From: Pseudomonas sp. Irchel s3f7
GTDB lineage: Bacteria > Pseudomonadota > Gammaproteobacteria > Pseudomonadales > Pseudomonadaceae
Direction: 5' to 3'
NCBI RefSeq assembly: GCF_900187615.1
Contig: NZ_FYDO01000008.1
Span: 1 to 64,000 of the forward strand
DNA: 64,000 nt
Of this stretch, positions 1-9,365 are shown piece by piece (the stretch's first letter is position 1; every line of letters starts with the position of its first letter). The notes under the pieces were generated by a model. It had not been told where the DNA came from and did not search any database. It was given only the letters and a program-made list of their open reading frames with translations. A program made the translations under genes and the position numbers.

Positions 1-120
1 GAGCCGATGCATTCCTTATCGGCGCATTAGGTGAAGGGGTGGGACGATGTCTCCCACGGTCTGTACTGGTCAGAGTCAGAAGCGAGGCTTTAGTCCCACC
101 CACCCCTTCAAGTCTAAACA

Positions 121-208
121 TACAAGCGAGCTTGCTCGCGATGGCGGCGCCACGGTCAACATTGATGTTGGATGACTGTCCGCTATCGCGAGCAAGCTCG
201 CTCCTACA
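121..208. repeat. REP doublet (REPIN)
   Basis: Two inverted copies of a Pseudomonas REP-type sequence (core GCGAGCTTGCTCGCGATGG and its inverse) flank a spacer of about 45 bases. It lies downstream of spuH. The rest of bases 1-255 shows no convincing gene; a short inverted repeat at 223-240 (GACCACAG / CTGTGGTC) follows the spuH stop but has no T-run. Confidence 0.85.
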
Positions 209-255
209 TTTTGAATCGGGCTGACCACAGTGCTGTGGTCAACCCCGGTTCAGGC

Positions 256-1146
256 TCAAGCCGCTTCCGGTGCCTGCGCGCGGCGCACGTCCGGTTGCTT
301 CCAGGAGTCGGCAGCGCTTTCCTCGATGGCTTGCTGGATCGCACGCTTGCGGCTTTCTTCGGCACGACGGCTGAAGAACCAGACCAGGAAGGTCACGATC
401 GAAACCGCCAGCAGGATCAGGCTGGCCACGGCGTTGATCTCGGGTTTAACACCCAGACGCACGGCCGAGAACACTTCCATCGGCAGGGTCGTGGAACCCG
501 GACCGGACACGAAGCTCGCCAACACCAGGTCATCCAGCGACAGCGCGAAGGACATCATGCCCCCCGCGGCCAGCGATGGCGCGATCATCGGGATGGTGAT
601 CAGGAAGAACACCTTCCACGGCCGCGCACCGAGGTCCATGGCCGCCTCTTCGATGGACAGGTCCAGCTCACGCAAGCGCGCCGACACCACCACCGCCACA
701 TAAGCCGCACAGAACGTCGTGTGGGCGATCCAGATGGTGACGATGCCGCGTTCCTGTGGCCAGCCGATCATCTGCGCCATCGCCACGAACAGCAGCAACA
801 GCGACAGACCGGTGATCACTTCAGGCATCACCAGCGGCGCAGTCACCAGGCCACCGAACAGCGTGCGGCCCTTGAAGTGGGTGATGCGGGTCAGGACGAA
901 CGCGGCTAATGTCCCTAGTGCGACTGCTGCAATCGCCGTGTAGCAGGCGATTTCCAGCGAGCGCACCACCGAACCCATCAGTTGCGAGTTGTCGAGCAGG
1001 CCGACGTACCACTTGATCGACCAGCCGCCCCACACCGTCACCAGTTTCGAGGCGTTGAACGAGTAGATCACCAGGATCAACATCGGCAGGTAGATGAACA
1101 ACAGACCCACCACCAGCATCAGGCTGGAGAAACGGAAGCGCTTCAT
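256..1146 (-). CDS. spuH: Spermidine/putrescine ABC transporter permease SpuH (PotI-like)
   Basis: Inner-membrane permease, 296 aa, the usual PotI length. It has about six hydrophobic segments starting near residue 7 and a binding-protein-dependent permease EAA loop (EEAAMDLGARP, about 166-190) that docks on the ATPase. It is the last gene of the spu operon; its ATG overlaps the spuG stop by 4 bases, so translation is probably coupled. With SpuG it should form the channel for polyamines delivered by SpuD and SpuE. The name rests on family recognition plus gene order identical to the P. aeruginosa spu cluster. Confidence 0.93.
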   Translation of the reverse strand: MKRFRFSSLMLVVGLLFIYLPMLILVIYSFNASKLVTVWGGWSIKWYVGLLDNSQLMGSVVRSLEIACYTAIAAVALGTLAAFVLTRITHFKGRTLFGGLVTAPLVMPEVITGLSLLLLFVAMAQMIGWPQERGIVTIWIAHTTFCAAYVAVVVSARLRELDLSIEEAAMDLGARPWKVFFLITIPMIAPSLAAGGMMSFALSLDDLVLASFVSGPGSTTLPMEVFSAVRLGVKPEINAVASLILLAVSIVTFLVWFFSRRAEESRKRAIQQAIEESAADSWKQPDVRRAQAPEAA

Positions 1147-2063
1147 TCTTTACCCTCCATTTCCTTGGCCTGACTGCGGTTGAACAGAATGATCGGCACA
1201 ATCAGGATCGCCAGCATCACCACCGCCAGAGCGGACGCCACCGGCCAGTCACGGTTGTTGAAGAATTCTTGCCACAGCACTTTACCGATCATCAGGGTTT
1301 CCGGACCGCCGAGCAGTTCCGGGATCACGAACTCACCCACTACCGGGATGAACACCAGCATGCAGCCGGCGATGATGCCGTTCTTGGACAGCGGGATGGT
1401 GATTTTCCAGAAGCTGTTGAACGTGCTCGAACCCAGGTCGGAAGCAGCTTCCAGCAAGCTGTTGTCGTGCTTCACCAGGTTGGCGTACAGCGGCAGGATC
1501 ATGAACGGCAGGTACGAATAGACGACGCCGATGTACACCGCAAGGTTGGTGTTGAGGATCTGCAGCGGTTCGTCGATCCAGCCCATGCTCATCAGGAAAC
1601 CGTTGAGCAGGCCGTTGTTGCTGAGGATGCCCATCCACGCGTAGACACGGATCAGGATCGCGGTCCAGGTCGGCATCATGATCAACAACACCAACACCGT
1701 TTGCAGCTCTTTACGGGCGCTGGCGATGGCGTAGGCCATCGGGTAGCCGATCACGAGGCAAAGGATGGTGCTGATCAGCGCCATCTTCAACGAGCCCAGG
1801 TAGGCGGCGATGTACAACTCGTCGTCGCCGAGCATCGCGTAGTTGCCCAGGTTCAGCAGCAACTGCAACTTCTGTTCGGCGAAGCTGTAGATTTCGGTGT
1901 ACGGCGGAATGGCCACGTCGGCTTCGGCGAAGCTGATCTTCAGAACGATGAAGAACGGCAACATGAAGAACAGGAACAGCCAGATGAAGGGAACCCCGAT
2001 GACCAGTTGGCGGCCACCGGGAATTATTCGATTGAGTCGGCGTTTGAATTTGCGCATGTTCAT
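1143..2063 (-). CDS. spuG: Spermidine/putrescine ABC transporter permease SpuG (PotH-like)
   Basis: Inner-membrane permease, 306 aa, PotH type. A basic cytoplasmic N-terminus precedes the first membrane segment (about 20-42). The EAA loop (LLEAASDLGSS, about 203-226) is intact. It overlaps spuF upstream and spuH downstream by 4 bases each, a tightly coupled arrangement. It pairs with SpuH around the SpuF ATPase dimer. No anomaly seen. Confidence 0.93.
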   Translation of the reverse strand: MNMRKFKRRLNRIIPGGRQLVIGVPFIWLFLFFMLPFFIVLKISFAEADVAIPPYTEIYSFAEQKLQLLLNLGNYAMLGDDELYIAAYLGSLKMALISTILCLVIGYPMAYAIASARKELQTVLVLLIMMPTWTAILIRVYAWMGILSNNGLLNGFLMSMGWIDEPLQILNTNLAVYIGVVYSYLPFMILPLYANLVKHDNSLLEAASDLGSSTFNSFWKITIPLSKNGIIAGCMLVFIPVVGEFVIPELLGGPETLMIGKVLWQEFFNNRDWPVASALAVVMLAILIVPIILFNRSQAKEMEGKE

Positions 2064-3202
2064 GAGCGAAGTACCACGCCGCTATCGTCTTCCCAGTACA
2101 CGTAAACCTGATCGCCCCAGGTCGGACGTGCGCCGCGACGCTCGGCGTTGGCCACGAACGACTGCACCAGTTTGCCGCTTGGCAGTTCGACGTAGAACAC
2201 CGAGTGCCCGCCCAGGTAGGCGATGTCGTGGACCTTGCCGCTGGACCAGTTGTACTGGCAGGTCGGCATGTCAGCGGTGACCAGCAGTTTCTCCGGACGG
2301 ATCGCGTAGGTGACCGACTTGTCCTGCACCGAAGTGCTGATGCCGTGGCCCACGTAGATCTGGTGGTCCATGTCTTTGCAGGTAATGATCGCGTGGCCTT
2401 CGGCGTCGTCGATCACTTCGCCTTCGAAGATGTTCACGTTACCGATGAATTCGCAGACCAGGCGGCTGGTCGGGGTTTCGTAGATGTCGATCGGGCTGCC
2501 GATCTGGGCGATCCAGCCCAGGTGCATGATTGCGATGCGCTCGGCCATGGTCATGGCCTCTTCCTGATCGTGGGTCACCATGACGCAGGTCACGCCGACG
2601 CGCTCGATGATCTCGACCAGCTCCAGCTGCATTTGCGAACGCAGCTTTTTATCCAGCGCGCCCATCGGTTCGTCGAGCAGCAACAGCTTCGGGCGCTTGG
2701 CCAGGGAACGGGCCAGGGCCACGCGCTGACGCTGGCCGCCGGACAGCTGGTGCGGCTTGCGCTTGGCGTACTGGCTCATCTGTACCAGCTTGAGCATGTC
2801 CGCCACGCGGGCATCGACTTCAGCGGCCGGTAATTTGTCCTGCTTGAGGCCGAAGGCAATGTTCTGCGCCACGGTCATGTGCGGGAACAGGGCGTAAGAC
2901 TGGAACATCATGTTGATCGGCCGCTCGTACGGCGGCATGTCGGTGATGTCTACGCCATCGAGGAAAATCCGCCCTTCCGTGGGCCGTTCGAAACCGGCGA
3001 GCATGCGCAGCAACGTGGACTTGCCCGATCCCGAACCGCCGAGCAGGGCGAAAATCTCGCCTTTCTTGATTTCCAGGGACACGTCGTCCACGGCAATCGT
3101 CTCGTCGAACTTCTTCGTGACCCGGTCGATTTTGACCAGCACCTGTTTAGGTGACTGGTCGCCCTCGAGGGCTTTCTTATAGGCGCCGGAGGCAACTGCC
3201 AT
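2060..3202 (-). CDS. spuF: Polyamine ABC transporter ATP-binding protein SpuF (PotG-like)
   Basis: Cytoplasmic ATPase of the polyamine importer, 380 aa. Walker A is GGSGSGKST (55-63), the ABC signature LSGGQ is at 153-157 and Walker B LLLLDEP at 173-179, followed by a regulatory TOBE-type C-terminal domain (about 290-380) as in PotA/PotG. The start at 3202 gives an N-terminal extension of about 20 residues before the nucleotide-binding fold, common for PotG. It sits between spuE (71-base gap) and spuG (4-base overlap). Confidence 0.94.
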   Translation of the reverse strand: MAVASGAYKKALEGDQSPKQVLVKIDRVTKKFDETIAVDDVSLEIKKGEIFALLGGSGSGKSTLLRMLAGFERPTEGRIFLDGVDITDMPPYERPINMMFQSYALFPHMTVAQNIAFGLKQDKLPAAEVDARVADMLKLVQMSQYAKRKPHQLSGGQRQRVALARSLAKRPKLLLLDEPMGALDKKLRSQMQLELVEIIERVGVTCVMVTHDQEEAMTMAERIAIMHLGWIAQIGSPIDIYETPTSRLVCEFIGNVNIFEGEVIDDAEGHAIITCKDMDHQIYVGHGISTSVQDKSVTYAIRPEKLLVTADMPTCQYNWSSGKVHDIAYLGGHSVFYVELPSGKLVQSFVANAERRGARPTWGDQVYVYWEDDSGVVLRS

Positions 3203-3273
3203 TTACGAAACTCCCAGAAAAAAGAGTGCAGTTCGCTCAAGGTGAGCCAACCTGGATAGTTTGAGCCTTGAAT

Positions 3274-4413
<1,140 letters not shown>

Positions 4414-4419
4414 TTACAT

Positions 4420-4435
4420 GACAACCGTGGTTGTC
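4420..4435. repeat. Short inverted repeat upstream of spuE
   Basis: GACAACC and GGTTGTC form 7-bp arms with a 2-base spacer, about 50 bases upstream of the spuE start. It could be an mRNA hairpin or an operator; the sequence alone does not decide. Confidence 0.4.
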
Positions 4436-4502
4436 CGGCAACAAAACCGGCGCGCAACTTACCCCCGAAAAACCGTTCCAGCAAAACTTTTATGCAGAAA
4501 CA

Positions 4503-4606
4503 CCTGTGGGAGCGAGCCTGCTCGCGATGGTCGTCAACGATAACGATGGGTGCCTGACACCCCGCGGCGCTCTCAGGTTCATCGCGAGCAGGCTCGCTCC
4601 TACAGG
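4503..4606. repeat. REPIN inside the spu operon, between spuD and spuE
   Basis: Two inverted REP arms (GGAGCGAGCCTGCTCGCGATGG and its inverse, sharing a 20-base core) flank a spacer that resembles those of the REPINs at 43009, 50199 and, in reverse, 33357. It begins 9 bases after the spuD stop, so the operon transcript would carry a strong structure here. REPs in such positions are known to stabilise upstream mRNA, which would favour spuD over spuE. Confidence 0.88.
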
Positions 4607-4614
4607 TTAATTAC

Positions 4615-5727
4615 TTATTTACCGGATTTAATCTTGGTCCAGCTGCGGGTCATGATCCGCTGGGTCGCGGCCGGCAAGTCGGCAATCGCGTACAGCTTGG
4701 CCAGGACATCCGCCGGCGGGTAAACGCCCGGATCGCTGGTGATGTCTTTATCCACCAGCGGCGTGGCAGCGGCGTTACCGTTCGGGAAACGCACGGCGTT
4801 GGTGATTTCAGCCATGATTTCCGGCTTCTGCAGGAAGGTCATGAACTTGTAGGCGCCTTCGACGTTTTCGGCATCTTTAGGGATGGCGACCATGTCGTAG
4901 AAGCTGCCTGCACCTTCTTTCGGAATGTTGTAGCTGACTTTCACCTTGTCGCCGGCTTCTTCTGCGCGGGACTTGGCCTGGTAAATGTCACCCGAGTAAC
5001 CCACGGCCACGCAGATGTTGCCGTTGGCCAGGTCGGAGATGTACTTGGACGAGTGGAAGTAACCTACCGAAGGACGGATTTTCAGGAACAGCGCTTCGGC
5101 TTCGGCCAGTTGTTTTTTGTCCTGGCTGTCGGTTGGATAGCCCAGGTAGTGCAACGCCACCGGAATCATCTCGGTTGGCGAATCGAGGAAACTGATACCG
5201 CACGATTTCAACTTCGCGGCGTTTTCAGGTTTGAAAAGCAGGTCCCAGGAGTTGGTCGGTGCATCGGCACCCAGTGCAGCCTTGACCTTCTCGGCGTTGA
5301 AGCCAATACCGATCGAGCCCCACATGTACGGGAACGCGTGCTCGTTGCCCGGGTCGCTGACCGATACCGCCTTGAGCAGTTCCGGGTTCAGGTTTTTCCA
5401 GTTAGGCAGCTTGGATTTGTCGAGCTTCTGGTACACGCCGGCCTTGATCTGCTTGGCCAGGAAGTTGTTCGACGGCACAACGATGTCGTAACCGGACTTG
5501 CCGGCCAGCAACTTGGCTTCGAGGGTTTCGTTGCTGTCGAAGACGTCGTAGACCACTTTGATGCCCGACTCGTCTTCGAACTTCTTGACGGTGTCGGGGG
5601 CGATGTAATCGGACCAGTTGTACACGTGCAGAACTTTGTCATCGGCGTGAACCGCGCCCGCCATCAACCCCATCACGGACATGGCAAGGAGGGTCTTGCC
5701 AGCGAGCTTTTTACCTAGTGCCTTCAT
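4615..5727 (-). CDS. spuD: Periplasmic putrescine-binding protein SpuD
   Basis: Polyamine receptor of the PotF family, 370 aa from ATG 5727, which has GGAG 8 bases upstream and opens a clean signal peptide ([10 protein letters not shown]... cut after VHA near residue 28). The frame is open further upstream to 5817 but lacks a signal there. The mature protein begins with the [11 protein letters not shown] motif shared with SpuE. Phe276 (GAGSFYDMV) stands where SpuE has Trp271; phenylalanine at this position marks the putrescine-preferring P. aeruginosa SpuD. The leader contains an A-rich AAAAAGAA stretch that fits the Hfq/Crc target pattern. Confidence 0.91.
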   Translation of the reverse strand: MKALGKKLAGKTLLAMSVMGLMAGAVHADDKVLHVYNWSDYIAPDTVKKFEDESGIKVVYDVFDSNETLEAKLLAGKSGYDIVVPSNNFLAKQIKAGVYQKLDKSKLPNWKNLNPELLKAVSVSDPGNEHAFPYMWGSIGIGFNAEKVKAALGADAPTNSWDLLFKPENAAKLKSCGISFLDSPTEMIPVALHYLGYPTDSQDKKQLAEAEALFLKIRPSVGYFHSSKYISDLANGNICVAVGYSGDIYQAKSRAEEAGDKVKVSYNIPKEGAGSFYDMVAIPKDAENVEGAYKFMTFLQKPEIMAEITNAVRFPNGNAAATPLVDKDITSDPGVYPPADVLAKLYAIADLPAATQRIMTRSWTKIKSGK

Positions 5728-5852
5728 GCGTAATGCTCCAAATTTTTCTTTTTTGAACCACTTGTTCAGCGACCGAACCCGGGTAACTGGAACCGCGGCT
5801 AGTCTGGCAAGATCCACATCGGTCTATCAAGGAAAGGCCACGCTTTCTGACA

Positions 5853-5905
5853 GCTCTGAGCGAAAGTCCCTGCGTCATGCAGAACCTCGGACTTGCGCTC
5901 AGAGC
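5853..5905 (-). promoter_or_regulatory. Large intercistronic stem-loop between spuC and spuD
   Basis: Arms of 17 bases (5853-5869 and 5889-5905) pair with one mismatch around a 19-base loop. The structure starts 7 bases after the spuC stop. No T-run follows on the transcribed strand, so it looks like a processing or 3'-stabilising hairpin rather than an intrinsic terminator. It does not match the REP sequences elsewhere in the window. Function is inferred; the pairing is directly visible. Confidence 0.75.
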
Positions 5906-5912
5906 CTAGCAC

Positions 5913-7277
5913 TTAGCCCTGCAATGCACTCAGGGTCAGATCAAGACACTTGCGCGCCTTGGTCACCAGCTCATCGATTTCCGCCGGTGTAATCACCAGC
6001 GGTGGCGCGATGATCATGGTGTCGCCGACGGCGCGCATGATCAGGCCATTGTCGAAGCAGAACTGACGGCAGATCATGCCGACGCCCTTGCCTTCATAAC
6101 GCTTGCGTGTGGCCTTATCCTGAACCAGTTCGATGGCCCCCAACAGACCTACCCCACGAACTTCACCCACCAGCGGATGATCGTTCAGTTCCCGCAGACG
6201 TTTCTGCAAATACGGTGCCGTTTCTGCATGAACGCGCTCGATAATTTTCTCGTCGCGCATGATGCGGATGTTTTCCAGCGCCACCGCAGCAGCCACCGGG
6301 TGTCCGGAGTACGTAAAGCCGTGGTTGAAATCGCCACCTTCATTGAGCACGTCCACCACGGCGTCACGCACGATCAGGCCACCCATCGGGATGTAACCCG
6401 AGGTCAGGCCTTTGGCGATGGTCATCATGTCGGGCTTGAGGTCGTAGAAATCGCTACCGAACCACTCACCGGTACGGCCGAAACCGCAAATCACTTCGTC
6501 GGCCACGAACAGAATGTCGTACTTGGCGAGAATTTCCTTGATGCGCGGCCAGTAGCTGTCTGGCGGAATGATCACGCCGCCGGCACCCTGGATCGGCTCG
6601 GCAATGAAGGCACCGACGTTGTCGACGCCGACTTCGAGAATTTTCTCTTCCAACTGATTGGCAGCCCAGATCCCGAACTCTTCCGGGGTCATGTCACCGC
6701 CTTCGGCGAACCAGTAAGGCTGCGCGATGTGGACGATGCCCGGGATCGGCAAATCGCCCTGTTCGTGCATGTAAGTCATGCCACCCAGGCTCGCGCCGGC
6801 CACGGTGGAACCGTGATAGCCGTTCTTGCGGCTGATGATGACTTTCTTGTTCGGCTGGCCCTTGATTGCCCAATAGTGGCGGACCATACGCAGCATGGTG
6901 TCGTTGCCTTCGGAACCGGAACCGGTGAAGAACACATGGTTCATGCCTTCCGGTGCGATGTCGGAGATGGCCTTGGCCAGTTCCAGCACCGGCGGGTGGG
7001 CGGTCTGGAAGAACAGATTGTAGTAAGGCAATTCGCGCATTTGCTTGCTGGCTGCGTCGGCCAGTTCATCACGACCGTAACCAATGGCCACGCACCACAA
7101 ACCGGCCATGCCGTCGAGGATCTGGTTGCCTTCGCTGTCCCACAGGTAAACACCCTTGGCATGGGTGATGATCCGCGGGCCTTTCTCTTTCAGCTGCTTG
7201 AAGTCGCTGAACGGAGCCAGGTGGTGATCGTTGCTCAGGGCTTGCCATTCACGGGTTTGCGGATTGTTGCTGGTCAT
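5913..7277 (-). CDS. spuC: Polyamine (putrescine)-pyruvate aminotransferase SpuC
   Basis: Class III PLP-dependent aminotransferase, 454 aa, cytoplasmic. Visible family features are the [11 protein letters not shown] cofactor-phosphate segment (about 117-126), Asp260 in FVADEV, and the PLP lysine Lys289 in MTIAKGL. In P. aeruginosa SpuC moves the amino group of putrescine or other diamines to pyruvate. It lies between spuB (60-base gap) and the stem-loop before spuD, on the same strand, supporting a catabolic role for imported polyamines. The start ATG 7277 has AGGAG a few bases upstream. Confidence 0.93.
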   Translation of the reverse strand: MTSNNPQTREWQALSNDHHLAPFSDFKQLKEKGPRIITHAKGVYLWDSEGNQILDGMAGLWCVAIGYGRDELADAASKQMRELPYYNLFFQTAHPPVLELAKAISDIAPEGMNHVFFTGSGSEGNDTMLRMVRHYWAIKGQPNKKVIISRKNGYHGSTVAGASLGGMTYMHEQGDLPIPGIVHIAQPYWFAEGGDMTPEEFGIWAANQLEEKILEVGVDNVGAFIAEPIQGAGGVIIPPDSYWPRIKEILAKYDILFVADEVICGFGRTGEWFGSDFYDLKPDMMTIAKGLTSGYIPMGGLIVRDAVVDVLNEGGDFNHGFTYSGHPVAAAVALENIRIMRDEKIIERVHAETAPYLQKRLRELNDHPLVGEVRGVGLLGAIELVQDKATRKRYEGKGVGMICRQFCFDNGLIMRAVGDTMIIAPPLVITPAEIDELVTKARKCLDLTLSALQG

Positions 7278-7337
7278 ACGAATCTCCTAAAAAAATCAGG
7301 TGAAAGCGCCGCCTGGAAAACGACGGCGCCCGGCGTA

Positions 7338-8696
7338 TCAGACGGCAAAGAGCAGGAATTCCCTTTCCCACGAACTGATCACGCGCTTGAAGTTTTCATG
7401 CTCGGCCCGCTTGACCGCGACGTAGCCAGTGATGAAATTTTTGCCCAGGTACCGCTCGATGGTCGCGCTGTTTTCCATACGGTCCAGTGCGTCTTCGATG
7501 GTCAGCGGCAGGCGCAGGTTGCGGCGTTCATAGCCACGACCCACCACCGGTGCACTCGGGTTCAGGCCTTCGACCATGCCGATGTAACCGCAGAGCAGGC
7601 TCGCAGCGATCGCCAGGTACGGGTTGGCGTCGGCGCCCGGCAGGCGGTTTTCTACCCGACGGTTTTGCGGCCCGGCATCCGGAACCCGCAGGCCCACGGT
7701 GCGGTTCTCTTCGCCCCACTCCACGTTCACTGGTGCCGAGGTGTCCGGCAGGAAGCGGCGGAACGAGTTGACGTTGGGTGCGAACAGCGGCAACAGCTCG
7801 GGGATGAGCTTCTGCAAACCACCGATGTGGTGCAGGAACAACTGGCTCATGGTCCCGTCTTCATTAGAGAAGATGTTCTTGCCGGTCTCGATGTCGATGA
7901 TGCTCTGGTGCAAGTGCATCGCACTGCCCGGCTCGCCGGTCATCGGTTTGGCCATGAAGGTCGCGGCCACGTCGTGCTTGAGCGCGGCTTCGCGCATGGT
8001 GCGCTTGAACACCAGGATCTGGTCGGCCAGGGACAGGGCATCGCCGTGACGGAAGTTGATTTCCATCTGCGCCGTGCCGTCCTCGTGGATCAGCGTGTCG
8101 AGATCCAGCTCCTGCAGTTCGCACCAGTCGTAGACGTCTTCGAACAGCGGGTCGAATTCGTTCGCCGCTTCGATAGAGAACGACTGACGACCGATTTCCG
8201 GGCGACCAGAGCGACCGATCGGTGGCTGCAACGGATAGTCCGGGTCGTCGCTGCGCTTGGTCAGGTAGAACTCCATTTCCGGCGCCACAATCGGCTGCCA
8301 GCCCTTGTCGGTATAGAGTTTCAGGACTTTCTTGAGCACGTTGCGCGGCGACAGCTCGATCGGGTTGCCTTGCTTGTCGTAGGTGTCGTGGATCACCTGT
8401 GCGGTGGGTTCGATGGCCCACGGCACGAGAAACACAGCGTTCTGGTCGGGACGGCAGATCATGTCGATGTCGGCCGGGTCGAGCAGTTCGTAATAGATGT
8501 CGTCTTCGACATAGTCGCCGGTCACTGTCTGCAACAGAACGCTTTCAGGCAGGCGCATGCCTTTTTCGGCGATGAACTTGTTGGTCGGCGAAATCTTGCC
8601 ACGGGTAATCCCGGTCAAGTCGGCGATCATGCATTCGACTTCTGTGATCTTGCGGTCTTTCAACCAATCGGTGAGCTGGTCGAGGTTGTTACTCAT
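7338..8696 (-). CDS. spuB: Gamma-glutamylpolyamine synthetase SpuB (glutamine synthetase family)
   Basis: Glutamine synthetase-like ligase, 452 aa, of the PuuA/SpuB type that joins glutamate to a polyamine amine using ATP. GS-fold motifs are present: APEMEFYL (138-145, metal glutamates), AMHLHQS (259-265) and the nucleotide-site NPYLAIAAS segment. It resembles spuI (9366-10742) but differs along its length, so they are old paralogues. First gene of the leftward operon in its present form, since spuA upstream is only a remnant. Confidence 0.92.
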   Translation of the reverse strand: MSNNLDQLTDWLKDRKITEVECMIADLTGITRGKISPTNKFIAEKGMRLPESVLLQTVTGDYVEDDIYYELLDPADIDMICRPDQNAVFLVPWAIEPTAQVIHDTYDKQGNPIELSPRNVLKKVLKLYTDKGWQPIVAPEMEFYLTKRSDDPDYPLQPPIGRSGRPEIGRQSFSIEAANEFDPLFEDVYDWCELQELDLDTLIHEDGTAQMEINFRHGDALSLADQILVFKRTMREAALKHDVAATFMAKPMTGEPGSAMHLHQSIIDIETGKNIFSNEDGTMSQLFLHHIGGLQKLIPELLPLFAPNVNSFRRFLPDTSAPVNVEWGEENRTVGLRVPDAGPQNRRVENRLPGADANPYLAIAASLLCGYIGMVEGLNPSAPVVGRGYERRNLRLPLTIEDALDRMENSATIERYLGKNFITGYVAVKRAEHENFKRVISSWEREFLLFAV

Positions 8697-8719
8697 AAAT
8701 GCCTCTAGGCTTTGAGTTT

Positions 8720-8741
8720 CCTGACTCTTTCATGAGTCAGG
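8720..8741 (-). promoter_or_regulatory. Stem-loop / palindrome in the spuB leader
   Basis: CCTGACTC and GAGTCAGG are perfect 8-bp arms around TTTCAT, 24 bases upstream of the spuB start and overlapping the end of the spuA remnant. It may be an operator for a dimeric regulator or an mRNA hairpin; nothing in the sequence identifies the partner. Confidence 0.5.
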
Positions 8742-9087
8742 CGATAGTTGACGCATCGGCGTCGCGTTGGAATGCAAGTCTGCGCCAGGCCGGCGTGCTT
8801 GTGGGCACATGCGCCGAGATCAGGCGTGCAGAATCGCGAGCGGTGCCCTGCACGATGGCTGAGCCGCTATTGTGAATCGGTTCTATATTGAATGGAGTAA
8901 CCGTAATGGGGGTGCCATTGCGACCGTCCAGAATATCGGACGGGGACAGTCGAACCGTCAAGGACGAGAGGATCATCCAGGCTGCTGAGCCCATGGCGCG
9001 GGCGGATATGTCACCACTGATATGGCAGACATGCCGACCGACCTGTCTTGAGCAGTCGGTGACGCCGATTAACGGCAGGCGAGACAT
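8737..9087 (-). pseudogene. spuA: Decayed spuA (gamma-glutamyl-amine hydrolase, class I glutamine amidotransferase-like), N-terminal remnant
   Basis: A 116-codon frame starts MSRLPLIGVTDCSRQVGRH and keeps HISGD and later NIEPIHNSG...GTARDSAR, which read as the N-terminal pattern of SpuA/PuuD hydrolases (normally about 250 aa). The segment between these blocks is scrambled. The remaining two thirds, including the region with the catalytic Cys (GICRG-type motif), His and Glu, is missing. Position agrees: spuA lies exactly between spuI and spuB in P. aeruginosa. Recognition is by eye from family memory, without alignment. It could instead be a short translated relic, but it cannot be an active hydrolase of this family. 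Confidence 0.72.
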
Positions 9088-9365
9088 GAAGCACCCCGGT
9101 ATTATTGCTGTTATGGGTTTGATTCGAGCTTAGCCTTGTTCATTTTTTTACACAACACCCCCGTAAAAAATACAACACGGCCCGCTCAAGCTCGCGGCGA
9201 CCAACACACCAAAAGGTATAAAAACGCCCCAAAGTGCCTCAAAAAAGCCATACGAGCGCTTTTTTAGGGCAAAAAAGGCCTTGCTTGACTTCGGCATGCC
9301 GTTCGGGTTGACTGAAACCAGAAAAGATCAATGATTGATATTTTTAACAACAAAGGTGTTGCATC
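9088..9365 (+). promoter_or_regulatory. spuI upstream region with putative Hfq/Crc site
   Basis: This 278-base AT-rich stretch holds no gene that I can support. It should contain the spuI promoter and the promoter of the divergent spuA remnant/spuB operon. Just before the spuI start, 9346-9354 reads AACAACAAA, which fits the AANAANAA pattern bound by Hfq/Crc in Pseudomonas catabolite repression and lies in the ribosome-binding zone. No clear sigma-54 or sigma-70 hexamers could be fixed by eye. Confidence 0.45.

Noticed and set aside
6177..8708. Very long plus-strand open frame (843 codons) opposite spuC and spuB
   Set aside because: It is rich in His, Val, Asp, Gln and Arg, as expected for the antisense frame of GC-rich genes, and has no ribosome-binding site or domain; spuC and spuB are clearly real.
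9250..9300. Possible sigma-54 promoter for spuI (GGC...TTGC words)
   Set aside because: The distance between the GG and GC elements is not the required 12 bases in any register tried.
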